DNA from: Oscillospiraceae bacterium | Lineage (GTDB): Bacteria > Bacillota > Clostridia > Oscillospirales > Ruminococcaceae | Assembly: GCA_900752625.1 (NCBI GenBank) | Contig: CAADWC010000065.1 | Coordinates: 1-5,013, forward strand | Length of the DNA: 5,013 nucleotides | Direction of reading: 5' to 3' | Shown: positions 1 to 5,013 of the stretch, one piece after another | Position numbering within the stretch: the first letter of the stretch is position 1 | How the letters are laid out: the number at the start of each line of letters is the position of its first letter | Made by a program: the position numbers and the translations under genes | The notes under the pieces: model-generated | Databases searched by the model: none | The model's input: the letters and a program-made list of their open reading frames with translations, nothing else | What the model was told of the DNA's origin: nothing

Positions 1-656
1 ACTTCCTTTTTATCTATTTTATAATCGACAATTATCTGAGATTTGGAAGTCATTCTGGTCGTATCAAAATCTGTGTACTCAACTATAATGCTTTGACCCC
101 AGTTTGAAGTCTCTTTAGCGTCCTTACAATCAATTTCAACGGATTTAAGCGAGTTTCCGTCGTCAAGATCCTCCTCGGCAATACAATTAGTAATTGTCAT
201 TTTTGTAAGCTTGACAGAGGTTATTCCCGTATCTCCGATAAGAATTCCCTGTACCTGCTTGAAGTCCTTGGTGCCGTATGCCTCGGCCATATCGCCAAAG
301 TCAAATACAGCTTCACCGTCGCCGAAGCTGGATGGCGCTACTTTTGCCCATACGCCGCCTTCATCGTCAACGTTAGGAGAATCAGTATTATCCCAGCTTT
401 GAATGATGAGCTCTACCGGTGCTTCGTCATAGTCCGAACCGGTTTCAAACTCAATCTTAACCTGAGAATCAGACGACATTCTCAGAGGGTTGAAAACATC
501 TGCAGTAAGGTTAAAGGTTTGTCCCCAGTTTGACGTTTCCTTTGCTGATGAAACGTCAATCTCAACGTCCTCTTTTGCAAAAGCGGTAAGCGCACAACTG
601 AGAAAAAGCGCGGCGATCACGGCAACGCCGGTCAATGCCGATAAAAATTTTTTCAT
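1..656 (-). CDS. Secreted protein with tandem repeated modules, probably polysaccharide-binding; C-terminal part outside the window
   Basis: This is the N-terminal 218 residues of a longer exported protein that runs off the left edge. Residues 1-27 form a signal peptide: MKK, a hydrophobic core, then an AFA site that predicts cleavage after Ala27. After it comes a module of about 125 residues (31-157) and the beginning of a second copy (from about 172). The copies share the identical string KETSNWGQ at 39-46 and 181-188, V-E-I-D at 31-34 and 173-176, and R-M-x-S-x-S-Q at 59-65 and 201-207, giving a period of 142 residues. From memory, segments such as PVELIIQSW (80-88) and WAKVAPSSFGDG (103-114) resemble beta-sandwich carbohydrate-binding modules on cellulases of ruminococci; I could not check this. 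No catalytic domain or dockerin is visible. The start is set by an AAGGAG site (665-670), 8 bases before the ATG, and the gene has its own promoter. A role in binding or degrading plant polysaccharide is inference. Confidence 0.85.
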   Translation of the reverse strand, partial: MKKFLSALTGVAVIAALFLSCALTAFAKEDVEIDVSSAKETSNWGQTFNLTADVFNPLRMSSDSQVKIEFETGSDYDEAPVELIIQSWDNTDSPNVDDEGGVWAKVAPSSFGDGEAVFDFGDMAEAYGTKDFKQVQGILIGDTGITSVKLTKMTITNCIAEEDLDDGNSLKSVEIDCKDAKETSNWGQSIIVEYTDFDTTRMTSKSQIIVDYKIDKKE

Positions 657-730
657 GTTCACTTCTCCTTTTGGTAATCTGCACAATGTTATTGCACATA
701 ATATATGTAATTTTACCATATTTCATTGTT

Positions 731-759
731 ATTATATCACAATGTAAAATCGAAGTCAA
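731..759 (-). promoter_or_regulatory. Sigma-A-type promoter of the secreted-protein gene
   Basis: On the minus strand, TTGACT (754-759) is followed by exactly 17 bases and then TATAAT (731-736). This is one mismatch from the full vegetative consensus. The predicted transcription start is near 724, giving a leader of about 68 bases before the ATG at 656. The promoter lies downstream of the terminator at 867-913, so this gene forms its own unit. I see no convincing operator in the leader. Confidence 0.85.
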
Positions 760-866
760 CAACTGCAAATGTGTAAAAGGCGCAGAAATTTTCATGTTTT
801 TTACTTGGTTAATTGATAATTATCACAAATTTTATTATTTTTATGTATAAATAATAAACACACTTT

Positions 867-913
867 TCCGAAGAAGAAAAACAAAGCGCATCTCCTTTAC
901 GGAGATACGCTTT
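867..913 (-). terminator. Rho-independent terminator after cellobiose phosphorylase
   Basis: Starting 12 bases after the phosphorylase stop codon, the minus strand has a stem of AAAGCG, one A/C mismatch, then ATCTCC. A five-base loop (GTAAA) follows, and then the matching arm (883-913). The stem runs into a T-rich tail, TTTGTTTTTCTTCTT, towards 867. This is a standard intrinsic terminator, and it ends the epimerase-phosphorylase unit before the promoter of the secreted protein. Confidence 0.9.
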
Positions 914-925
914 AATAATCAACCG

Positions 926-3376
926 TTATCCCATTACAACTTCAACTTCGTGAGCCGTATCCTTTTCAAATACCGGAAGAATGTTTCCGTTGATCTTTAC
1001 ACCGTCCACGGTCACGCTCTTGATTCCCTTGGAAATATGCTCGGGATTCTTAACCGTAATATTATATGTATTGCCGCGGAACTTTCTGACAAGCTTGAAG
1101 CCGTCCCATGACTCCGGTATCGACGGGTCGATCTTCAATCCGTCGTAATCGGGAATGCAACCGAGAATAAACTGAGATATCGCCACAAAATTCCATGCAG
1201 CAGTTCCCGTAAGCCATGAGTTCTTAGCCTCGCCGTGTCTGCCTGCATCCTTACCGGCAATCATCTGGGCGTATACGTAAGGCTCGGTTCTGTGCAGGTC
1301 GGAAATATCCTCAAGATATGCCGGAGCGATCTTTGAATAGTATTCAAACGCCTGATCGCCTCGTCCTATAACCGCCTCAGCGCAGATTATCCATGCGTTG
1401 TTGTGACAGAAGATACCTGCATTTTCCTTGTAGCCGGCAGGATATGTGGATATCTCGCCGTATTCCTTATAATACTTTGTAAACGCAGGATTGTTCAGTA
1501 CAAGGCCGTATTTGGAATCAAGATATTTCTTTACACTGTTAAGGGTAAGAATATCCTTGCCAGAATCTCTGCCAAGACCGCCCATAACCGCAAAGCCCTG
1601 AGGCTCGATAAATATCTTGCCCTCCTCGCACTCGTGAGAGCCGACCTTGTTGCCGAAATCGTCGTATGCACGGAGGAACCACTCTCCGTCCCAGCCAAAC
1701 TCCATTGTGTTTTTATTCATTATCTCAATTTCCGACTGAGCCTTTACAGCCTCATCATCAAGTCCCTTATATCTGCACAAAGCGACATACTCAGGTCCGA
1801 TGTATGACATCATTGCCGCAACCATTACAGATTCCGCTGTACGGCTGAATTTATCCTCGCCGTATTTTGGAGAAGTATAAGTCTGGAAGCTTTCTCCGGG
1901 AACATCCGAATGACAAGACAGATTAAGACAGTCGTTCCAGTCGGCTCTCATTGCAAGAGGCAGACCGTGAGGACCAACAAATTTAGCAACGTGCCAGAAG
2001 CTCTGCTTAAGGTGATGCATCATTGTCTGAGCCTTGCTTTCGTCGTTGTCGTAGGGAACCATTTCGTCAAGGATCGAGTAATCACCGGTTTCCTTTATAT
2101 ACTGTGCGGTGGAAAGTATCATCCACAGCGGATCATCTGAGAAATCGCCGCCGATCTCATTGTTGCCCTTTTTGGTAAGAGGCTGATACTGGTGATAGCA
2201 GCCGCCGTCCTCAAGCTGAGTAGCGGCAAGATCAAGAATCCTCTCTCTTGCTCGCTCAGGAATCTGATGAACGAAGCCGAGAAGATCCTGATTTGAATCT
2301 CTGAAGCCCATTCCTCTGCCTATACCGCTCTCAAAATATGAAGCGGAACGAGACATATTAAAAGTGACCATACACTGATACTGATTCCAGATATTTACCA
2401 TTCTGTTGAGCTTTTCGTCGCCGGTTTCAACATGATACTGCGAAAGCAGCTGATCCCAGTAATCCTTCAGCTCGGCAAGCGCCTTGTCCGCCTTTTCGGC
2501 AGTATTCATAGCCTCTATCATTTCATAAGCCTTGGATTTATTCATTGAACCGTCGGCATTCCACTTGTTTTCACCATTCTCAACATAACCCAGCAGGAAT
2601 ACAAAAGTCTTTTCCTCGCCGGCATCAAGCGTAACGTCAAGACAGTGGGAAGCGATCGGAGACCAGCCGTCGGCAACGGAATCGTTCGACTTGCCGGCAA
2701 GAACTGCCTGAGGATTTTCAAAGCCGTTATAAAGACCTATAAAGCTTTCTCTGTCGGTATCGAAACCGCTGATATCGGCATTTACGGTATAGAATGCAAA
2801 GTGATCTCTGCGCTCCTTATACTCCGTCTTATGATAAAGTGTCGAGCCCTCGATCTCAACTTCGCCGGTATTGAAATTCCTCTGGAAGTTTGTAGAGTCG
2901 TCCTGAGCGTTCCACAGACACCATTCAATAAAGGAAAACAGCTTGAAATTTTTCTTTGAACCGGAGGTGTTTTTCAGAACGACCTTCTGAACCTCGCCGT
3001 TAAAGTTCTGGGGAACAAAAAAAGTTACCTCTGCCTCAACGCCGTTCTTTGCGCCTTTAATAATGGTATATCCCATACCGTGACGGCAGGAATAGCCGTC
3101 AAGCTCCGTTTTAACGGGACTCCAGCCTGGAGACCATATGGTATCGCCGTCTTTTATGTAAAAATATCTTCCGCCCATATCAACAGGAACGTTATTGTAA
3201 CGATAACGTGTTATTCTCCTGAGCCTTGCGTCCTTGAAGAAATGATAGCCGCCTGCCGTATTGGAAATAAGGGAGAAAAACTCCTGAGTTCCCAGATAGT
3301 TTATCCATGGATACGGAGTTCTTGGGTTAGTGATGACATATTCCTTATTTGCGTCATCGAAGAAACCGAATTTCAT
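926..3376 (-). CDS. cbp: Cellobiose phosphorylase (GH94, EC 2.4.1.20)
   Basis: This cytoplasmic enzyme reversibly splits cellobiose with inorganic phosphate into alpha-D-glucose 1-phosphate and D-glucose. At 816 residues it has the normal length for the family (about 810-825) and appears complete, with no signal peptide. The N-terminus ([15 protein letters not shown], then [12 protein letters not shown] at 18-29) is the signature of true cellobiose phosphorylases rather than cellodextrin or chitobiose phosphorylases. An N-terminal beta-sandwich (to about residue 290) is followed by an alpha/alpha-barrel. In the barrel, [14 protein letters not shown] (351-364) is a substrate-site loop. [10 protein letters not shown] (477-486) carries the general acid, most likely Asp482, equivalent to Asp490 of the Cellulomonas gilvus enzyme. 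IFCHNN (655-660) and SWLTGTAAW (720-728) form the phosphate site. The start is supported by AAAGGTGG (3386-3393), 9 bases upstream of the ATG. It is the last gene of the unit, 64 bases after the small membrane-protein gene, and an intrinsic terminator follows. Family and substrate are very secure; expression from the upstream promoter is inferred. Confidence 0.97.
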   Translation of the reverse strand: MKFGFFDDANKEYVITNPRTPYPWINYLGTQEFFSLISNTAGGYHFFKDARLRRITRYRYNNVPVDMGGRYFYIKDGDTIWSPGWSPVKTELDGYSCRHGMGYTIIKGAKNGVEAEVTFFVPQNFNGEVQKVVLKNTSGSKKNFKLFSFIEWCLWNAQDDSTNFQRNFNTGEVEIEGSTLYHKTEYKERRDHFAFYTVNADISGFDTDRESFIGLYNGFENPQAVLAGKSNDSVADGWSPIASHCLDVTLDAGEEKTFVFLLGYVENGENKWNADGSMNKSKAYEMIEAMNTAEKADKALAELKDYWDQLLSQYHVETGDEKLNRMVNIWNQYQCMVTFNMSRSASYFESGIGRGMGFRDSNQDLLGFVHQIPERARERILDLAATQLEDGGCYHQYQPLTKKGNNEIGGDFSDDPLWMILSTAQYIKETGDYSILDEMVPYDNDESKAQTMMHHLKQSFWHVAKFVGPHGLPLAMRADWNDCLNLSCHSDVPGESFQTYTSPKYGEDKFSRTAESVMVAAMMSYIGPEYVALCRYKGLDDEAVKAQSEIEIMNKNTMEFGWDGEWFLRAYDDFGNKVGSHECEEGKIFIEPQGFAVMGGLGRDSGKDILTLNSVKKYLDSKYGLVLNNPAFTKYYKEYGEISTYPAGYKENAGIFCHNNAWIICAEAVIGRGDQAFEYYSKIAPAYLEDISDLHRTEPYVYAQMIAGKDAGRHGEAKNSWLTGTAAWNFVAISQFILGCIPDYDGLKIDPSIPESWDGFKLVRKFRGNTYNITVKNPEHISKGIKSVTVDGVKINGNILPVFEKDTAHEVEVVMG

Positions 3377-3440
3377 TTTTAAAATCCACCTTTCAATATT
3401 TATGTATATAATTAATTTACATTAATTAATTTCTTGCTCT

Positions 3441-3791
3441 TTATTCTGTAAAACCGCAGCTTTCATAGATCACTGAGTTTTTGTAATATTCTATCTTAAC
3501 AGCGCTGCCGACAGTCGCAATAAGCTGATAAACGCTCTTTTGCGCCCTTCCGCGTTTTGAATACAACTATGGTAAATCCGACAGACGTCACAAGAATCAC
3601 CATCATCGCCACAAAATTGGAATAAAGAAACTTTTTCACAGTAGCCTTTCCACCAATAAAGTCTGCGTCCTTCTCAGACCTTTTCACAAGCGTCATCGCT
3701 TCGATGCTCCACTTATCATTTTCCTTTTTGCTTTCCGATAGCTTTCCGAAAACATCCTCAGCTTTTTATCAAAAACAAATTCATAGTTCAT
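3441..3791 (-). pseudogene. Frame-interrupted gene for a small single-pass membrane protein (116 codons if repaired)
   Basis: An ATG at 3791, 8 bases after the epimerase stop, opens MNYEFVFDKK. In that frame the sequence soon hits a stop near 3695. Moving back one base in the A5 run (3763-3767 on the plus strand as T5) gives a good frame, AEDVFGKLSESKKENDKW and on, through the membrane segment to VVFK. Skipping one base in the A4 run (3555-3558) returns to the first frame and yields RGRAQKSVYQLIATVG, then IEYYKNSVIYESCGFTE and a TAA at 3441-3443. The repaired protein has 116 residues: a charged N-terminal half, one transmembrane helix, and a C-terminal tail of about 37 residues. The two changes cancel in length. 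I do not recognise the family. No clear ribosome binding site precedes 3791. It may be a decayed gene or a pair of sequencing/assembly errors in homopolymers. Placement inside the unit suggests co-transcription with its neighbours. Confidence 0.5.
3496..3696 (-). CDS. Intact 66-residue membrane-protein frame within the interrupted gene
   Basis: This is the only uninterrupted ATG-to-stop frame in the gap between the epimerase and the phosphorylase. It encodes a basic and acidic N-terminal stretch (MTLVKRSEKDADFIGGK), one transmembrane helix at about residues 24-46 (FLYSNFVAMMVILVTSVGF and on), and a short basic tail. A GTGGAG sequence lies 10 bases before the ATG, so it could be translated as it stands. 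Against this being the natural gene, the same frame stays open and coding-like for about 23 codons upstream without any start. Its last 17 residues, which end CDCRQRC, also look less natural than the sequence in the neighbouring frame. I regard it as the middle part of the longer interrupted gene at 3441-3791. No function can be assigned. Confidence 0.4.
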   Translation of the reverse strand: MTLVKRSEKDADFIGGKATVKKFLYSNFVAMMVILVTSVGFTIVVFKTRKGAKERLSAYCDCRQRC

Positions 3792-3799
3792 TTGCCGTA

Positions 3800-4810
3800 T
3801 CAGTCTGTAAAGAATCTCTGTCCGCAGACAAAGCTTTCACCGCCTGCAATCTCGGTATAACCGCTTACATCTCCGGGCAGACTTAAATTGGGGGCATTTA
3901 TCATAGCTGTCATAGGCTCGGGACAAAAATAGCCCTTATCGCCGTCGTGATTCCACATATTCCAAAATTTAAATTGCTCGGAAACCTCATTTAATATCCT
4001 GTGACCGGTCGCCGTATCGGTAACGACGACTCCGTAAAAGTCCTTTCCGTCAACAGTATTCATGCAAGCGGTATACATATCGTTTGATATAACCTGCAGC
4101 GTCGGTCGTTTTGTTCCGTTTTTATATTCAATATCCCAATCGGATAATTCAAGCAGCTTTTCCGTAGGCAGACATCTTTCATCAAGCTCGCATTTTTTCT
4201 CTATCGGAACGTGCAGGCGCATAGTGTCCTCTCTGCCGCCTTCCGTCATTGGTGCGTTAAGGCAGGTATGAGTGCAAAGCGAAACGGGAAGCATTTTGCC
4301 GCTTTTGTTTTCCAGACGTATTTCCTGTTCAAGTCCTTTTTCGTCTGAAAGCGTGAAAATATATGAAATCCTAAAATCAAGAGGGAAATATTCATACATT
4401 TCATCCGAACGATTATGCTCAAACGAAGTCCTCAAAACAGCTTTTTGTCCATCGGAAAAGGCGTGGTCAACGCTGTGTACGCGCTTATGAACCCAGCCGT
4501 GCAAGAAATTTCCCAGATCCTTTTCATTTATTGGGAGCTTATATTGAGCGTCCGAAGTTTTTATTATTCCTCCGTCGAACCGGTTCGGAAGATACAGCGT
4601 CGGAAGTCCCCATATTTCTCTGGCTTCGTTTATTGTGCCGATCGTACAGTCCTCTCTGTAGCGGAAAACTTCAATCTTATTTTTTTTGTCAAAAAGTCTC
4701 AGAACTCCGCATCCGGTTTCCGGAGAAACAACGGCCAGATATTTTTCGGTTTCAAGCCTGACGCATTTTATTCCTTTAAAATCATATTCCGTATCGACGC
4801 AGCAGCTCAT
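3800..4810 (-). CDS. Aldose 1-epimerase (GalM) superfamily protein
   Basis: This 336-residue cytoplasmic protein has the length and motif order of the galactose mutarotase superfamily. Members interconvert the alpha and beta anomers of free aldoses, though some act on other sugars or sugar derivatives. LPNRFDGG (74-81) matches the substrate-binding Asn-Arg of GalM. FLHGWVH (102-108) offers His104 for the first conserved histidine. THTCLNAP (180-187) offers His181 for the catalytic acid, and CPEPMTAMINAPN (296-308) offers Glu298 for the catalytic base. Sequence outside these motifs is divergent from classical GalM, so the exact substrate is open. The start is supported by AAAAGGGG, 10 bases upstream of the ATG. 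It is the first gene after the promoter at 4863-4891, and cellobiose phosphorylase lies downstream on the same strand. This suggests a role in mutarotation of glucose or cellobiose during cellobiose use, which is inference. Confidence 0.85.
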   Translation of the reverse strand: MSCCVDTEYDFKGIKCVRLETEKYLAVVSPETGCGVLRLFDKKNKIEVFRYREDCTIGTINEAREIWGLPTLYLPNRFDGGIIKTSDAQYKLPINEKDLGNFLHGWVHKRVHSVDHAFSDGQKAVLRTSFEHNRSDEMYEYFPLDFRISYIFTLSDEKGLEQEIRLENKSGKMLPVSLCTHTCLNAPMTEGGREDTMRLHVPIEKKCELDERCLPTEKLLELSDWDIEYKNGTKRPTLQVISNDMYTACMNTVDGKDFYGVVVTDTATGHRILNEVSEQFKFWNMWNHDGDKGYFCPEPMTAMINAPNLSLPGDVSGYTEIAGGESFVCGQRFFTD

Positions 4811-4841
4811 TTAAGTATATCCCCTTTTTATCCTTTTATAA

Positions 4842-4855
4842 CGTAAACGTTTAAT
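4842..4855. promoter_or_regulatory. Candidate LacI-family or cre (CcpA-type) operator
   Basis: The centre is a perfect 10-base palindrome, TAAACGTTTA (4844-4853), with the central CG typical of LacI-family operators. Read on the plus strand, 4842-4855 matches the Bacillus cre consensus TGWAARCGYTWNCW at 12 of 14 positions. It begins just after the -10 box, over the predicted transcription start (about 4856) and the first bases of the message, where a bound repressor would block initiation. It overlaps a second dyad, AACGT-AA-ACGTT (4840-4851). Which regulator binds is unknown; no regulator gene is in the window. Confidence 0.55.
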
Positions 4856-4862
4856 ATCAATA

Positions 4863-4891
4863 ATTATACCATATTTAAAAAACAATGTCCA
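4863..4891 (-). promoter_or_regulatory. Sigma-A-type promoter of the epimerase-phosphorylase unit
   Basis: On the minus strand, TGGACA (4886-4891, one mismatch to TTGACA) is separated by 17 bases from a perfect TATAAT (4863-4868). The predicted start is near 4856, giving a leader of about 46 bases to the epimerase ATG. The spacer is very A+T rich. A CG-centred palindrome directly follows the -10 box, so this promoter is probably controlled by a repressor. Confidence 0.8.
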
Positions 4892-5013
4892 GTGTTTTTT
4901 GTATATTATTAAATAGAATTTTGTAGGTTTACAATAGAAGCATAACAATTCACAAAAAAAGATAGCGGAAAAGGCTGACCTGTGTTACAGTTAAGTTGCA
5001 AAACAAACATAAA
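4892..5013. other. Non-coding right end, upstream of the epimerase promoter
   Basis: I see no coding frame, terminator or RNA gene in these 122 bases. The stretch is A+T rich and contains one short dyad, TTGTA-GGTT-TACAA (4921-4934), about 30 bases upstream of the -35 box of the epimerase promoter. That position would suit an activator site, but nothing else supports this. A plus-strand promoter for a divergent gene beyond the edge is possible, but I found no convincing pair of boxes. Confidence 0.4.

Noticed and set aside
588..600. Lipobox (FLSC, residues 18-21) in the secreted protein, suggesting a lipoprotein
   Set aside because: The residues before the cysteine do not fit the lipobox (Phe at -3, Leu at -2), while a good signal peptidase I site, AFA, follows six residues later.
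562..795. 77-codon minus-strand open frame starting at 795
   Set aside because: It runs through the promoter and leader of the secreted-protein gene and overlaps its signal peptide in another frame. It has no ribosome binding site or protein-like character.
1403..1807. 134-codon open frame on the plus strand (also shorter ones at 1666-1848, 1910-2140, 2645-2959 and 3080-3382)
   Set aside because: All lie antisense to the cellobiose phosphorylase, which is secure along its full length. They have no supporting ribosome binding sites and no recognisable motifs.
3762..3770. Programmed -1 ribosomal frameshift at the A5G run in the small gene
   Set aside because: The full slippery heptamer A-AAA-AAG is not present (the base before is T). 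No upstream Shine-Dalgarno stimulator or downstream hairpin is obvious, and a second shift in the opposite direction would also be needed. Decay or sequence error is simpler.
3704..3886. 60-codon plus-strand open frame over the gene junction
   Set aside because: It is antisense to the end of the epimerase and to the start of the small membrane-protein gene, with no independent support.
4415..4846. 143-codon open frame on the plus strand, and others at 4062-4271, 4272-4490 and 4531-4761
   Set aside because: These are antisense to the GalM-like gene, whose conserved motifs and ribosome binding site show that the minus strand is coding.

Overview
The window looks like chromosomal DNA from a low-to-mid GC, Gram-positive, cellulose-using Firmicute of the Ruminococcus (Oscillospiraceae) type. 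The reasons are a full-length cellobiose phosphorylase of the clostridial/Cellulomonas type, a secreted protein with tandem modules like those on ruminococcal polysaccharide-degrading proteins, AGGAG-type ribosome binding sites, and AT-rich intergenic DNA with near-consensus sigma-A promoters. The genus is an inference; no marker gene is present. All supported genes lie on the minus strand, so transcription runs from right to left.

Reading in the direction of transcription, the right end (about 4811-5013) is non-coding. It holds a promoter with 17-bp spacing (4863-4891) and, just downstream of its -10 box, a CG-centred palindrome that resembles a LacI-family or CcpA (cre) operator. The first gene (3800-4810) is a complete member of the aldose 1-epimerase (GalM) superfamily. 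Only 8 bases after its stop comes a short stretch (3441-3791) that reads well as a 116-residue single-pass membrane protein, but only if two opposite one-base frame changes are allowed, each in a short A run. Only the middle 66 codons form an intact ATG-to-stop frame. After a 64-base, almost pure A+T gap comes cellobiose phosphorylase (926-3376), followed by a clear intrinsic terminator (about 867-913).

The left end is a separate transcription unit. A near-consensus promoter (731-759) drives a secreted protein that runs off the window edge (1-656). Its 218 visible residues hold a signal peptide and one and a half copies of a module repeating with a 142-residue period.

The first unit can be read as a cellobiose-use operon. 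Cellobiose phosphorylase splits imported cellobiose into alpha-glucose 1-phosphate and glucose without spending ATP on one of the two sugars, and the GalM-like enzyme may speed anomer exchange of glucose or cellobiose. The secreted protein would act outside the cell, probably on plant polysaccharide. The most unusual item is the frame-interrupted membrane-protein gene between the two enzymes.
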